From the NCBI RefSeq assembly GCF_029335315.1, contig NZ_JARJLT010000020.1:1-56845 (forward strand): a stretch of DNA of 56,845 nucleotides. The letters run 5' to 3'. Origin of the DNA: Pseudomonas citronellolis. Its GTDB lineage: Bacteria > Pseudomonadota > Gammaproteobacteria > Pseudomonadales > Pseudomonadaceae. Numbering within the stretch: position 1 is the first letter of the stretch; each line of letters begins with the position of its first letter. Position numbers and translations under genes: made by a program. Positions 10,555 to 22,303 of the stretch are shown piece by piece. The notes under the pieces were generated by a model. The model was not told the origin of the DNA, did no database searches, and worked only from the letters and a program-made list of their open reading frames with translations.

Positions 10555-12261
10555 ATGACCCAGGAAACCGGCGGCTTCGCCGCGCTCGGCATTCATCCCA
10601 GTATTCTCGCGGCCATCGCCGCCGTCGGCTATGAAGAGCCGTCGCCGATCCAGGCCCAGTCGATCCCGGTGATCCTCGAAGGCCACGACATGATCGGCCA
10701 GGCCCAGACCGGCACCGGCAAGACCGCCGCCTTCGCCCTGCCGCTGCTGTCGAAGATCGAGCCGACTCGCCGCGAGCCCCAGGTACTGATCCTGGTGCCG
10801 ACCCGCGAGCTGGCGCTGCAGGTGGCCACCGCCTGCGAAACCTATTCCAAGCAGATGCCCGGCGTCGGCGTCGTCGCCGTCTACGGCGGCGCGCCCATGG
10901 GCCCGCAGCTCAAGGCCCTGCGCCAGGGCGCCCAGGTCCTGGTGGCTACTCCCGGCCGCCTGTGCGACCACCTGCGCCGCGACGAGAACCTGCTGAGCAC
11001 CGTTGGCCGCCTGGTCCTCGACGAAGCCGACGAGATGCTCAAGCTCGGCTTCATGGACGACCTCGAAGTGATCTTCGAAGCCATGCCGGCGACCCGCCAG
11101 ACCGTGCTGTTCTCCGCGACCCTGCCGGCCTCGATCCGCAGCATCGCCGAACGCCACCTGAAAGAGCCCAAGCACGTCCGCATCGCCGCCAAGACCCAGA
11201 CCGTGGCGCGCATCGAGCAGGCCCACCTGATGGTCCACGCCGACCAGAAGGCCGCCTCCATCCTGCGCCTGCTGGAAGTCGAGCAGTTCGACGCGCTGAT
11301 CGGTTTCGTGCGCACCAAGCAGGCCACCCTGGACATCGCCGAGCTGCTCGAGCGCCAGGGCTACCGCGCCGCCGCGCTGAACGGTGACATCCCGCAGGCG
11401 CAGCGCGAGCGCGTCATCGAGTCGCTGAAGGACGGTTCGCTGGATATCGTCATCGCCACCGACGTGGCCGCCCGCGGCCTGGACGTGGCGCGTATCACCC
11501 ACGTGCTGAACATCGACATGCCGTACGACCCCGAGTCCTACGTGCACCGTATCGGCCGTACCGGCCGTGCCGGCCGCGAAGGCCGCGCGCTGCTGCTGGT
11601 CACCCCGCGCGAGCGCCGCATGCTGCAGGTGATCGAGCGTGTCACCGGGCAGAAGGTCGGCGAAGTGCGCCTGCCGGATGCCGACACCGTGCTGGAAGCG
11701 CGCCTGTCGCGCCTGGCTTCCAGCCTGCAGCCGCTGCTGGAAACCGCCGTCGCCAATCGTGGCGCCGTGCGCGACGAGCTGTGCCGCCGCCTGGGTACCG
11801 ACGCCGAGACCCTGTCCGCCGTGCTGCTGGCCAAGCTCACCGAAGGCAAGGCCCTGGACCTGGAGTCGGTGCGCCGCGAGCAGCCGCTGACCCCGGCCGC
11901 CCCGCGTGAGCGCAGCGAACGTTACGAGCGTGGCGAGCGTTCCGAGCGTCCCGACCGCGGTGGCGAGCGCGGCGAGCGTTCTTCCTCCTCCGAGCGCCGC
12001 CCGATGGCCGCTCCGGCTGAAGGCAAGGCGCGCTGCCGCACCGCCCTGGGCGCGCGCGACGGCGTGGCGGCGAAGAACCTGCTGGGCGCCATCCTCAACG
12101 AGGGCGGCCTGTCCCGCGAGGCCATCGGCCGCATCCAGATCCGCGAGACCTTCAGCCTGATCGAGCTGCCGGAAGACGGCCTCGACCGCCTGCTCGGCAA
12201 GCTCAAGGACACCCGCGTCGCCGGCAAGGCCCTGCGCCTGCGCCGCTACCGCGAGGATTGA
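10555..12261 (+). CDS. deaD: DEAD-box ATP-dependent RNA helicase, DeaD/CsdA type
   Basis: A 568-residue RNA helicase that unwinds short RNA duplexes during ribosome assembly, mRNA decay and cold growth. Motifs run in order: Q motif (GYEEPSPIQAQSIP), Walker A AQTGTGKT (49-56), PTRELALQ, DEAD (156-159), SAT (about 187), ATDVAARGLD and HRIGRTGRAGR (about 330). Residues 451-482 form an Arg/Glu/Ser-rich linker with repeated ER units. Residues 491-568 match the DbpA/CsdA-type RNA-binding domain (DGVAAKNLLGAI...FSLIELP). The ATG at 10555 has an AGAGG site; two upstream in-frame ATGs lack one. A strong terminator follows. The C-terminal domain places it with DeaD and not RhlE or RhlB. Confidence 0.93.
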   Translation: MTQETGGFAALGIHPSILAAIAAVGYEEPSPIQAQSIPVILEGHDMIGQAQTGTGKTAAFALPLLSKIEPTRREPQVLILVPTRELALQVATACETYSKQMPGVGVVAVYGGAPMGPQLKALRQGAQVLVATPGRLCDHLRRDENLLSTVGRLVLDEADEMLKLGFMDDLEVIFEAMPATRQTVLFSATLPASIRSIAERHLKEPKHVRIAAKTQTVARIEQAHLMVHADQKAASILRLLEVEQFDALIGFVRTKQATLDIAELLERQGYRAAALNGDIPQAQRERVIESLKDGSLDIVIATDVAARGLDVARITHVLNIDMPYDPESYVHRIGRTGRAGREGRALLLVTPRERRMLQVIERVTGQKVGEVRLPDADTVLEARLSRLASSLQPLLETAVANRGAVRDELCRRLGTDAETLSAVLLAKLTEGKALDLESVRREQPLTPAAPRERSERYERGERSERPDRGGERGERSSSSERRPMAAPAEGKARCRTALGARDGVAAKNLLGAILNEGGLSREAIGRIQIRETFSLIELPEDGLDRLLGKLKDTRVAGKALRLRRYRED

Positions 12262-12288
12262 TCCGCGCGCCACGCGTAGCGATCGCAT

Positions 12289-12327
12289 GAAAACGCCGCA
12301 TCCGGGCAACCGGGTGCGGCGTTTTTC
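12289..12327 (+). terminator. Rho-independent terminator of deaD
   Basis: A 13-bp-class stem, acgccgcatccgg paired with ccgggtgcggcgt around a gcaa loop, is followed by TTTTTCTTT. It lies about 30 bp after the helicase stop codon. Confidence 0.9.
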
Positions 12328-12359
12328 TTTGTGCGCCGTAGGGGCGCGTCCCTGAAACC

Positions 12360-12448
12360 GTAGGGCGCATAACCGTTCGCGGTTATCCGCCGAGGGCCTG
12401 GCGCTGAAGCTCGGTGGCGGATAACGCCGGAGGCGTTATGCGCCCTAC
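12360..12448. repeat. REPIN-like two-hairpin palindromic repeat, copy 1
   Basis: An 89-bp element bounded by gtagggcgcataac and gttatgcgccctac. Inside are two hairpins, ataaccgttcgcggttat and ataacgccggaggcgttat, flanking a non-palindromic core. Copies occur at 25405-25493 (reverse orientation) and 40114-40209. It lies between deaD and fabI, ending 10 bp from the fabI stop codon. Confidence 0.88.
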
Positions 12449-12458
12449 GAAGCCCTGT

Positions 12459-13256
12459 TCAGCGGTCTTCCAGCGGGCCCATCGCGGTGGTGTTGAAGCC
12501 GCCGTCGACGTAGAGGATTTCGCCGCTGATGCCGCTGGCCAGGTCCGAGCAGAGGAAGGCCGCGGCGTTGCCGACTTCTTCGATGGTCACGTTGCGCCGC
12601 AGCGGAGTCTGCCGTTCGCTGGCGGCGAGCATGCGGCGGAAGCTCTTGACCCCGGAGGCGGCCAGGGTGCGGATCGGCCCGGCGGACACCGCGTTGACCC
12701 GCGTGCCCTCCGGCCCCAGGCTGGCGGCCAGGTAGCGCACGCCGGCTTCCAGGCTGGCCTTGGCCATGCCCATCACGTTGTAGTTGGGCAGGCTGCGTTC
12801 GGCGCCCAGGTAGGAAAGGGTGAGCAGGGCGCCATTGCGGCCCTGCATCAGCTCGCGGCCGGCCTTGGCCAGGGCCACGAAGCTGTAGGCACTGATGTCG
12901 TGGGCGATGCGGAAGCCGTCGCGGTGGGTGACCGTGGTGAAGTCGCCGTCGAGCTGGTCGCTCGGGGCGAAGCCCACCGAATGGACGATGATGTCCAGGC
13001 CGTCCCAGTGCTCGCCCAGGGCGTGGAACACCGCGTCGATGTCCTCGTCGCGGCCGACGTCGCAGGGGAAGCACAGCTCGGCGCGGGAGCCCCAGCCGGC
13101 GGCGAACGCCTCGACCCGCTCGCGGAGTTTTTCGCTCTGGTAGGTGAAGGCCAGTTCGGCGCCTTCGCGGTGCATCGCCGCGGCGATGCCCGAGGCGATG
13201 GACAGCTTGCTGGCGACGCCGACGATCAGCGCGCGCTTGCCGGTGAGAAAACCCAT
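12459..13256 (-). CDS. fabI: Enoyl-[acyl-carrier-protein] reductase FabI
   Basis: It performs the last, NADH-dependent reduction of each fatty-acid elongation cycle. The 265-residue short-chain-dehydrogenase-like protein has the FabI nucleotide-binding segment [15 protein letters not shown] and the catalytic Tyr-x6-Lys (Tyr159, Lys166) in [11 protein letters not shown], with a second conserved Tyr149. This Tyr-x6-Lys spacing separates FabI from ordinary SDRs and from FabV. The start has a GGGAG site. It lies only 16 bp after the peptide-transporter ATPase gene in the same direction, so it may be co-transcribed with that operon. Confidence 0.95.
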   Translation of the reverse strand: MGFLTGKRALIVGVASKLSIASGIAAAMHREGAELAFTYQSEKLRERVEAFAAGWGSRAELCFPCDVGRDEDIDAVFHALGEHWDGLDIIVHSVGFAPSDQLDGDFTTVTHRDGFRIAHDISAYSFVALAKAGRELMQGRNGALLTLSYLGAERSLPNYNVMGMAKASLEAGVRYLAASLGPEGTRVNAVSAGPIRTLAASGVKSFRRMLAASERQTPLRRNVTIEEVGNAAAFLCSDLASGISGEILYVDGGFNTTAMGPLEDR

Positions 13257-13272
13257 GGTGCAGCGTCTCCCG

Positions 13273-14898
<1,626 letters not shown>

Positions 14899-14899
14899 C

Positions 14900-15919
14900 T
14901 CACTTCCTCGGGTCGAAGGCGTCGCGGGCGGCTTCGCCGATGAACACCAGCAGGCTGAGCATCAGCGCCAGCACGGCGAAGGCGCTGATCCCCAGCCACG
15001 GCGCCTGCAGGTTGGACTTGCCCTGGGCGACCAGTTCGCCGAGGGACGGCGAGCCGGCCGGCAGGCCGAAGCCGAGGAAGTCCAGGGAGGTCAGGGTGGC
15101 GATGGCGCCGGTGAGGATGAACGGCATGAAGGTCAGGGTCGAGATCATCGCGTTGGGCAGGATGTGGCGGAACATGATCTTGCCGTTCTTCATGCCCAGC
15201 GCGCGGGCGGCGCGCACGTATTCCAGGTTGCGCCCGCGGAGGAACTCGGCGCGCACCACGTCCACCAGGCTCATCCAGGAGAACAGCAGCATGATGCCCA
15301 GCAGCCACCAGAAATTCGGCTGCACGAAGCTGGCGAGGATGATCAGCAGGTAGAGCACCGGCAGGCCCGACCAGATTTCCAGGAAGCGCTGGCCGAACAG
15401 GTCGACCCAGCCGCCGTAGAAGCCCTGCAGGGCGCCAACCAGCACGCCGATCAGCGAACTCAGCACGGTCAGCACCAGGGCGAACAGCACCGAGACGCGG
15501 AAGCCGTAGATGACCCGGGCGAACACGTCGCGGGCCTGGTCGTCGGTGCCCAGCAGGTTCTCCCGGGTCGGCGCCGAGGGCACCGGCACGCGCAGGTCGT
15601 AGTTGATGGTGTCGTAGCTGTAGGTGATCGGCGGCCAGAGCACCCAGGCGTTCTTCTCGGCGAACTGCTGGCGCATGTACGGCGCCTTGTAGTTGCCCTC
15701 CAGGGGGAACTCGCCGCCGAACACGGTTTCCGGGTAGCGCTTGAGCACCGGGAAGTACCACTGGCCGTCATAGCGCACCGCCAGCGGCTTGTCGTTGGCG
15801 ATCAGCTCGGCGCCCAGGCTGAGCACGAACAGCACCAGGAACAGCCACAGCGACCACCAGCCGCGCTTGTTGGCCTTGAAGCGCGCCCAGCGGCGCTGGT
15901 TCATCGGGGACAGGCGCAT
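14900..15919 (-). CDS. nppC: Peptide ABC transporter permease (NppC/YejE-like)
   Basis: A 339-residue inner-membrane permease of the DppC/OppC type. One N-terminal transmembrane helix (about 23-42) is followed by an unusually long periplasmic loop (about 45-135), as in YejE. A cluster of helices then carries the EAA-type motif ARALGMKNGKIMFRHILPNA that contacts the ATPase. The start has a GGGAG site. It begins 4 bp after the NppB stop codon and ends 1 bp before the ATPase start, all within one operon. Confidence 0.88.
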   Translation of the reverse strand: MRLSPMNQRRWARFKANKRGWWSLWLFLVLFVLSLGAELIANDKPLAVRYDGQWYFPVLKRYPETVFGGEFPLEGNYKAPYMRQQFAEKNAWVLWPPITYSYDTINYDLRVPVPSAPTRENLLGTDDQARDVFARVIYGFRVSVLFALVLTVLSSLIGVLVGALQGFYGGWVDLFGQRFLEIWSGLPVLYLLIILASFVQPNFWWLLGIMLLFSWMSLVDVVRAEFLRGRNLEYVRAARALGMKNGKIMFRHILPNAMISTLTFMPFILTGAIATLTSLDFLGFGLPAGSPSLGELVAQGKSNLQAPWLGISAFAVLALMLSLLVFIGEAARDAFDPRK

Positions 15920-15923
15920 CGGA

Positions 15924-17009
15924 TCACTCCCGGTTCTCGAAGTCGATGCGCGGATCGACGAGGGTATAGAGGACGTCGCTGACCAGCTTCATGACCAGGC
16001 CGAACAGCGTGAAGATGAACAGGGTGCCGAACACCACCGGGTAGTCGCGGTTCAGCGCCGACTCGAAGCTGAGCAGGCCGAGGCCGTCGAGCGAGAAGAT
16101 CACCTCGATCAGCAGCGAGCCGGTGAAGAACACCCCCAGCAGCGCCGAGGGCAGGCCGGCGATGATCAGCAGCATGGCGTTGCGGAACACGTGGCCGTAG
16201 AGCACCTGGCGTTCGGTCAGGCCCTTGGCGCGGGCGGTGACCACGTACTGCTTGCCGATCTCGTCGAGGAAGCTGTTCTTGGTCAGCAGGGTGATGGTGG
16301 CGAAGTTGCCGATGACCAGCGCGGTGATCGGCAGGGCCAGGTGCCAGAAGTAGTCCTTGACCTTGCCCCAGGCGCTGAGCTGGTCGAAGTCGTTGGAAGT
16401 CAGCCCGCGTAGCGGGAACCAGTCCCAGTAGCTGCCGCCGGCGAACAGCACCACCAGCAGGATGGCGAACAGGAAGGCCGGGATGGCGTAGCCGACGATG
16501 ATCGCCGAGCTGGTCCAGATGTCGAACTGGCTGCCGTTGCGCACCGCCTTGGCGATGCCCAGCGGGATCGACACCAGGTACATGATCAGGGTGCTCCACA
16601 GGCCCAGGGAGATCGACACCGGGAGTTTCTCGACGATCAGGTCGGTGACCTTGGCGTCGCGGAAGAAGCTGGTGCCGAAGTCCAGGTGCAGGTAGTTCTT
16701 CAGCATGATCCAGAAGCGCTCGGGGGCCGGCTTGTCGAAGCCGTACATGCGCTCGATTTCCTTCACCAGCTCCGGGTCCAGGCCCTGGCCGCCGCGATAG
16801 TGCGAGCCGCCGGAGGAGGCCAGTTCGCCGCCCGAGCCTGCGATGCGCCCGGTGGCGCCGCCGGCGGCCGCGTTGACGCCTTCGAGCTTGGCGATCATCT
16901 GGTCGACCGGCCCACCGGGGGCGGCCTGGATGATGATGAAGTTGATCAGCAGGATGCCGAACAGGGTCGGCACGATCAGCAGCAGGCGGCGCAGGATGTA
17001 CGCGAGCAT
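15924..17009 (-). CDS. nppB: Peptide ABC transporter permease (NppB/YejB-like)
   Basis: A 361-residue DppB-type permease. It starts [20 protein letters not shown], the classic first helix of this family, and has a periplasmic insert (about 45-105) typical of YejB. Its EAA loop reads [21 protein letters not shown] placed the start at 17009, not 21 codons upstream, because the family begins there and the ATG overlaps the stop of the binding-protein gene (TGATG), implying coupled translation. Confidence 0.88.
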   Translation of the reverse strand: MLAYILRRLLLIVPTLFGILLINFIIIQAAPGGPVDQMIAKLEGVNAAAGGATGRIAGSGGELASSGGSHYRGGQGLDPELVKEIERMYGFDKPAPERFWIMLKNYLHLDFGTSFFRDAKVTDLIVEKLPVSISLGLWSTLIMYLVSIPLGIAKAVRNGSQFDIWTSSAIIVGYAIPAFLFAILLVVLFAGGSYWDWFPLRGLTSNDFDQLSAWGKVKDYFWHLALPITALVIGNFATITLLTKNSFLDEIGKQYVVTARAKGLTERQVLYGHVFRNAMLLIIAGLPSALLGVFFTGSLLIEVIFSLDGLGLLSFESALNRDYPVVFGTLFIFTLFGLVMKLVSDVLYTLVDPRIDFENRE

Positions 17010-18829
17010 CAGGGAGTCTCCGGCGCCTGGGTGCTGGTCTGGGTCGGCTCGGCCTTGTCGCGGGCCTGCCACCAGGTCATCAGGGCGTAGCTATAGGGCG
17101 GCAGCTTCTCGGGGTGGGCGATGCGGTTCCAGTAGGCCAGGCGCCAGGTGTCGAGGTACCAGTTCGGCACCACGTAGTGGCCCCACTGCAGCGCGCGGTC
17201 GAGGGCGCGGGCGTGGCGCACCAGGGAATCCCGCGAGTCGGCGGCGATCAGGCCTTCCACCAGGGCGTCGATGCCCGCGTCGCGCAGGCCGATGAAGTTG
17301 CGGCTGCCGGGCTTGTCGGCGCTGCTGGAGTGCCAGAATTCGCGCTGTTCGTTGCCCGGCGAGTTGGACTGCGGCCAGCTGGCGACCATCATGTCGAAGT
17401 CCCGCGAGCGCAGGCGGTTGATGTACTGGGACACGTCCACCAGGCGGATCTGCAGGTCGATGCCCAGCTCCGAGAGGTTGCGCTTGAACGGCAGCAGCAC
17501 GCGCAGGAAGTCGGCCTGGGCGAGCATGAACTCGAAGCTCAGCGGCTTGCCGTCGGGGCCGACCATGCGGTCGTCGACGATCTTGTAGCCGGCGTCGAGC
17601 AGCAGCTTGTAGGCCTTGCGCTTCTGCTCGCGGATGATCCCGCTGCCGTCGCTCACCGGCGGCTGGTAGACGCTGTCGAAGACCTGCGGCGGCAGCTTGT
17701 CGCGCAGCGGTTCGAGAATCTTCAGCTCGTCGGCGTCGGGCAACTGGTGCGCGGCCATCTCGGAGTTCTCGAAGTAGCTGGTGTCGCGCTTGTAGGAGCC
17801 GAAGAACAGCTGCTTGTTGGTCCACTCGAAGTCGAACAGCAGGCTGATCGCCTCGCGCACGCGCACGTCCTGGAACACCGGGCGGCGGATGTTGAAGGCG
17901 AAGCCCTGCATGCCCCAGGGGTTGTCGTTGTGCAGCTCCTGGCGAACGATGCGGCCGTCGCGCACCGCCGGCGAGTCATAGGCGGTGGCCCAGTTCTTCG
18001 CGATGCGCTCTTCGTTGAAGTCGAACTGCCCGGCCTTGAAGGCTTCCAGGGCGACAGTCAGGTCGCGGTAGGAGTCCACCACCACGGCGTCGAAGTTGTT
18101 GAAGCCGCGGTTCACCGCCAGGTCCTTGCCCCAGTAGTCCTTGACCCGCTCGTAGCGGATCGAGCGGCCGGCGTCGACCTTGGCGATGCGATAGGGGCCG
18201 CTGCCCAGCGGCGGTTCCAGGCCGGTGCGGGAGAAGTCGCGGCTGGCCCAGTAGTGCTTGGGCAGGATCGCCAACTGGCCGAGGATCAGCGGCAGCTCGC
18301 GGTTGCCCGCGCGCTTGAAGTCGAAGCGCACGCGCAGCTTGTCCTCGGCCACCACCTTGTCGACGTCCGCGTAGTAGTTGCGGTACATCGGGTCGCCCTG
18401 CTTCATCAGGGTCTCGAAGGTGAACACCACGTCCTCGGCGGTGACCGGGGTGCCGTCGTTGAAGCGCGCCTGGGGCCGCAGATAGAAGCGCACGAAGCGC
18501 TGCTCCGGGTCCTTCTCGATCTTCTCGGCGAGCAGGCCGTATTCGGTGAAGGGTTCGTCCAGGGCGTGGAAGGTCAGGGTGTCGTAGATCAGGTTGATCT
18601 GTGAGGCCGGGTTGCCCTTGGGAATGAACGGGTTGAGGCTGTCGAAACCGCCGTAGTCGGAGAGCCGCAGGGTGCCGCCCTTGGGGGCGTCGGCGTTGAC
18701 GAAGTCGAAGTGGCGGTAGTTGGCCGGGTACTTCGGCGCCTCGTCGTAGAGGGTGATCGCATGTTGCGGGGCGGCCAGCGTGGCGGCGCTGAACGACAGC
18801 AGCAGGGCGGCGAGGAAGCCAGGCTTCAT
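17009..18829 (-). CDS. nppA2: Peptide ABC transporter substrate-binding protein (NppA2/YejA-like)
   Basis: A 606-residue periplasmic binding protein of the SBP_bac_5 family. A Sec signal ([19 protein letters not shown], cut near residue 19) precedes the mature protein. Family segments include [20 protein letters not shown] near the start and [19 protein letters not shown]. No lipobox is present, so it should be soluble in the periplasm. It is first in the operon with nppB, nppC and nppD. In P. aeruginosa two binding-protein genes precede this transporter; only one is present here and an HDOD gene occupies the upstream position. The A2 label is inferred from position. Confidence 0.87.
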   Translation of the reverse strand: MKPGFLAALLLSFSAATLAAPQHAITLYDEAPKYPANYRHFDFVNADAPKGGTLRLSDYGGFDSLNPFIPKGNPASQINLIYDTLTFHALDEPFTEYGLLAEKIEKDPEQRFVRFYLRPQARFNDGTPVTAEDVVFTFETLMKQGDPMYRNYYADVDKVVAEDKLRVRFDFKRAGNRELPLILGQLAILPKHYWASRDFSRTGLEPPLGSGPYRIAKVDAGRSIRYERVKDYWGKDLAVNRGFNNFDAVVVDSYRDLTVALEAFKAGQFDFNEERIAKNWATAYDSPAVRDGRIVRQELHNDNPWGMQGFAFNIRRPVFQDVRVREAISLLFDFEWTNKQLFFGSYKRDTSYFENSEMAAHQLPDADELKILEPLRDKLPPQVFDSVYQPPVSDGSGIIREQKRKAYKLLLDAGYKIVDDRMVGPDGKPLSFEFMLAQADFLRVLLPFKRNLSELGIDLQIRLVDVSQYINRLRSRDFDMMVASWPQSNSPGNEQREFWHSSSADKPGSRNFIGLRDAGIDALVEGLIAADSRDSLVRHARALDRALQWGHYVVPNWYLDTWRLAYWNRIAHPEKLPPYSYALMTWWQARDKAEPTQTSTQAPETP

Positions 18830-19169
18830 GCTCGGATCCCCCGCGCCGTCGCGTCGCCGTTGGCGGAAGGGAATGGCCATTGGCTGGATTCGGACGTCGG
18901 GAGCGGGGTTCTGGGCATCATGCGGTCGTCGGGTCGATTCGGGCTGGCGTTGTTTGTACTGGGTCCGGTCCATCCTGCGCAAGGTGGCGGCTACGCGCAG
19001 TTCTGACAGGCAGGCGACGGCGAAGGTTTCCCGTTCGGCGGCGAGGCATGCCGTTCGGCGGGAGATTTCTACAGTAACAGCTTGTATCTACAGGAAAAAG
19101 GATATGCTCAAAAGGCAAAGTGCCATTACTGCGATGGCACCGTTCTGACGGCACGTCGAGGGTTGAGCC
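18830..19169. promoter_or_regulatory. Divergent promoter region between the npp operon and the HDOD gene
   Basis: A 340-bp non-coding gap. On the plus strand cttgta (19081-19086) and tatgct (19103-19108), 16 bp apart, are a plausible sigma-70 promoter for the HDOD gene. The leader then contains a perfect 7-bp inverted repeat, gtgccat / atggcac (19120-19126, 19134-19140). No promoter for npp can be fixed by eye. Confidence 0.4.
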
Positions 19170-20606
19170 TTGGTCGAGGGCAAACGGGGTCTGGAATACT
19201 GGGTCGCACGCCTCGGCGAGGCCGAACTGCCCGCGCTGGCGGCGGTGGTGCAGGACCTGCAGCAGCTCGCCGGCGAGCAGCAGCAATCGTCCGTCCGGCA
19301 GCTGGCCGACGTGCTGCTGCGCGACGCCAGCCTGACCTCCCAGGTGCTGCGGGTGGCCAACAGCGTCTACTACAACCCGTCGCAGGAAAGCATCCGCACC
19401 ATTTCCCGGGCCATCGTGCTGATCGGCTTCGACAACGTGCGGCTGATCGGCCTGTCGGTCAGCCTGATCGACCAACTGCTCGGCAAGGCACCGCGCGAAC
19501 AACTGCTGGAGCTGCTGGCGCGGGCCTTCCACGCCGCGGTGCAGGCGCGCAACCTGGCTGGCTTCGTGTTGTCCCGGCAGCAGGAGGAAGTGTTCATCGC
19601 GGCGCTGCTGTACAACGTCGGCGAACTGGCCTTCTGGGGCGCCGGCGGGGATGCGGCCGATGAGCTGTCGGCGCTGCTGCAACAGCCGGGGCAGGAGGCC
19701 GAGGCCGCCGCGCGGCAGGTGCTGGGCGTGGGTTTCCGCCAGTTGACCCTGGGCCTGGCGCGCAGCTGGGGGCTGGGCGAGCACGTCGGCCAGGCGCCGG
19801 CCGCGAGCGCGCAGAAGGACCCGGCGGCGCGCGCCGTGAGCCTGGGCGTGCGGATCAGCGAGGCCGCCCTGGGCGGTTGGGATTGCGACGAGATGGAGGC
19901 GCTGATCGGCCAGGTCGCCAGCTTCACCCAGCTGCCCCGCGAGGAAGTGTTGCCGTTGCTGCTGGCCAGCGCCGAGGAAGCGGTGAAGGTCGCCGCCACC
20001 TTCGGCGCCAGCCGCCTGTGCCACCTGATTCCGCAGACCGACCCGCAGCAGGTGCGCCTGCAGCAGGAGCGCCGCCGCGCGGCGCTGCTGCAGCCCGACC
20101 TGGCGCTGATGAGCCGCTGCCTGCAGCAGCTGGGCGGGACACCCACGGATATCGAGGCGGCGCTGGACAGCCTGGTCGAGGGCCTGCATCGGGGCGCGGG
20201 GCTGGAGCGGGTGATGGTCGCGGTGCTCGCCGACAAGCAGAGCCGCTACCGCGTGCGTCGCGCGGTGGGCGAGGGCAGCGCGCCCTGGCTGGCGGGTTTC
20301 GAGCTGGCGGTGGGAGAGGGCAGCCAGGCGCACCTGTTCGACTACGTGATCCGTGGTCGCGAATGCCTGTGGATGGGGGTTCCGGCCAGCTATCAGCTGA
20401 ACGACCTGATCACCCCCGAACTGCGCCGGCACCTGGGGCCGGGGATGTGCTTCGTGGCCCCGCTGCTGGCCGGCAAGCGCCCGCTGGGCGTGCTCTACGC
20501 CGACAGCCGCCCCTCGGGCAGGGCGCTACGGCGCGAGCAGTTCGTGTCCTTCCAGCATTTCACCCAGGCGGTGGGGCGTTGCCTGCAGGCCCTCAGCCAG
20601 CGCTGA
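19170..20606 (+). CDS. HDOD-domain signalling protein with C-terminal GAF-like region
   Basis: A 478-residue cytoplasmic protein. Residues about 15-215 are an HDOD domain (LADVLLRDASLTSQVLRVANSV, ISRAIVLIGFDNVRLIGL), a degenerate HD-type domain found in regulatory proteins without phosphohydrolase activity. Residues about 320-478 resemble a GAF-type sensor module ending FQHFTQAVGRCLQAL. No ATG fits; I take the TTG at 19170, seven bases after a GAGGG site. Its stop is 10 bp from the convergent mltD stop. Homologues act in motility and biofilm control, but the signal and partner here are unknown. Confidence 0.75.
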   Translation: MVEGKRGLEYWVARLGEAELPALAAVVQDLQQLAGEQQQSSVRQLADVLLRDASLTSQVLRVANSVYYNPSQESIRTISRAIVLIGFDNVRLIGLSVSLIDQLLGKAPREQLLELLARAFHAAVQARNLAGFVLSRQQEEVFIAALLYNVGELAFWGAGGDAADELSALLQQPGQEAEAAARQVLGVGFRQLTLGLARSWGLGEHVGQAPAASAQKDPAARAVSLGVRISEAALGGWDCDEMEALIGQVASFTQLPREEVLPLLLASAEEAVKVAATFGASRLCHLIPQTDPQQVRLQQERRRAALLQPDLALMSRCLQQLGGTPTDIEAALDSLVEGLHRGAGLERVMVAVLADKQSRYRVRRAVGEGSAPWLAGFELAVGEGSQAHLFDYVIRGRECLWMGVPASYQLNDLITPELRRHLGPGMCFVAPLLAGKRPLGVLYADSRPSGRALRREQFVSFQHFTQAVGRCLQALSQR

Positions 20607-20616
20607 GGGCCTGCGA

Positions 20617-22224
20617 TCAGCGGCTGGCGGTGTCGAGATAGAGAGTCAGGGTCTGCCCCGGCTTGAGCGCATGGGCGCTGCTGCGCGGGTTCCAGCGCTT
20701 GATGTGCTGCATCTCGACGTTGAAGCGCTTGGCGATCAGGTACATGGAGTCGCCTTGCTTGACCTTGTAGTAGGTCGCCGCGTCCTGCTGTAGCTGCTGC
20801 TTGGTCTTGCCGCTGACGCTGCCGCGCGCCGCCAGTTGGGTGGCGCCCTGCAACTTGAGGACCTGGCCGGGCTTGACGCCGTGGCTGTCGAGGCCGTTCC
20901 AGCGTTTGATGTCGTCGACGCTGGTGCCGGTGGTGCGGGCGATCTGCCAGAGGTTGTCGCCGTTCCGGACCTTGTAGCTGCGGGTGGCGTTGGTCAGGCT
21001 CGGCGCCTTGGGCGCGTCGGCCTTGGCCAACTGGCGGGTGTCTTCCGGCGCGGCCAGGCGGCCACCCTTGCCCGGGATCATCAGGGACTGGCCATTGCGC
21101 AGGCGGTTGCCACTGATGCGGTTGCTGCTCTTGAGTTCGGCGACGCTGATGCCGTGCTGGGCGGCGATGCTGCGCAGGCTGTCGCCGCGACGCACCTTGT
21201 ACTGCTTCCAGCTGACCATGTCCTGCGGGCCCAGCGAGGCCAGGCCGGCCTTGAGCGCGGCGACCTTGGCTTTGGGCACCAGCACCTGCTGCGGGCCGTC
21301 GAGGGCCACGCGGCGGGTGAACGCCGGGTTCAGCTGGTACAGCTCGTCCTCGTCCAGCTCGGCCAGCGCGGCGACGCGCGACAGGTCGAGGCCCGGCTTG
21401 ATCTTCACCGCGGTGAAGTAGGACTCGTTGGCGATCGGGTTGAGGCTGATGCCGTAGGCTTCCGGTGACATCACCAGCTGCGACAGGGCCAGCAGCTTGG
21501 GTACGTATTCCTGGGTTTCCTGGGGCAGCGGCAGGTTCCAGTAGTCGGTCGGCAGGCCGAGTTTCTGGTTGCGCTCGATGGCCCGGCTGACCGTGCCTTC
21601 GCCGGCGTTGTAGGCGGCCAGGGCGAGCAGCCAGTCGCCGTTGAACATGTCGTGCAGGCGGTTCAGGTAGGTCAGCGCGGCGTTGGTCGAGGCCTTGATG
21701 TCGCGGCGGCCGTCGTACCAGCTGGTCTGGCGCAGGTTGAAGTGGGTGCCGGTGGTCGGGATGAACTGCCACAGGCCCACGGCCTGCGAACGGGACACCG
21801 CGAACGGGTTGTAGGCGCTCTCGATCATCGGCAGCAGCGCCAGCTCCAGCGGCATCTGGCGCTCTTCCAGGCGCTCCACCACATAGTGCATGTAGGGGCT
21901 GCCGCGCTCGGAGGCCTGCTCGATGAAGGCCTGATTGCTGACGTACCACAGGCGCTGGCGTTCGATGCGCGGGTTGGTATCGGTGGCGCCGGCCTGCAGC
22001 TGGAAGCCGTGGCGCATGCGCTGCCAGATATCGCTGTCGGTGTAGGCCGGGGTGAACTGCACGTCCACCGCGCGCGAGGCGGGGCGGTAGGTCACGTCCT
22101 GGTCGGCGGGGCCGTGCTGGCTGGTCTGGCAGCCGGCGAGGGCGCCGGCGCCAAGCAGAATGGAGACTCGTATGGCACGAGCCAATGCGTCTAGATCGCT
22201 GGTCTTACTGGTCTTTGGCGGCAT
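20617..22224 (-). CDS. mltD: Membrane-bound lytic murein transglycosylase D
   Basis: A 535-residue outer-membrane lipoprotein that cleaves the glycan strands of peptidoglycan. The lipobox is LAG-Cys32. The SLT domain (about 115-250) has the catalytic glutamate at residue 135 in LPMIESAYNP and the AVGLWQFIPTTG segment. Three LysM glycan-binding repeats follow (about 341-384, 416-459 and 485-530), each starting Y-K-V. It lies 79 bp downstream of gloB in the same direction and may be read from the same message. The start at 22224 lacks a clear ribosome-binding site, but no later Met fits the signal peptide. Confidence 0.93.
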   Translation of the reverse strand: MPPKTSKTSDLDALARAIRVSILLGAGALAGCQTSQHGPADQDVTYRPASRAVDVQFTPAYTDSDIWQRMRHGFQLQAGATDTNPRIERQRLWYVSNQAFIEQASERGSPYMHYVVERLEERQMPLELALLPMIESAYNPFAVSRSQAVGLWQFIPTTGTHFNLRQTSWYDGRRDIKASTNAALTYLNRLHDMFNGDWLLALAAYNAGEGTVSRAIERNQKLGLPTDYWNLPLPQETQEYVPKLLALSQLVMSPEAYGISLNPIANESYFTAVKIKPGLDLSRVAALAELDEDELYQLNPAFTRRVALDGPQQVLVPKAKVAALKAGLASLGPQDMVSWKQYKVRRGDSLRSIAAQHGISVAELKSSNRISGNRLRNGQSLMIPGKGGRLAAPEDTRQLAKADAPKAPSLTNATRSYKVRNGDNLWQIARTTGTSVDDIKRWNGLDSHGVKPGQVLKLQGATQLAARGSVSGKTKQQLQQDAATYYKVKQGDSMYLIAKRFNVEMQHIKRWNPRSSAHALKPGQTLTLYLDTASR

Positions 22225-22303
22225 TGGCGGTTGACTGTGTCCGGGGCAAAAATTTCCGGGATTCTAGAAACCTGCCGGGGGTTGGTCAAGATTTCGCCAG
22301 ACC

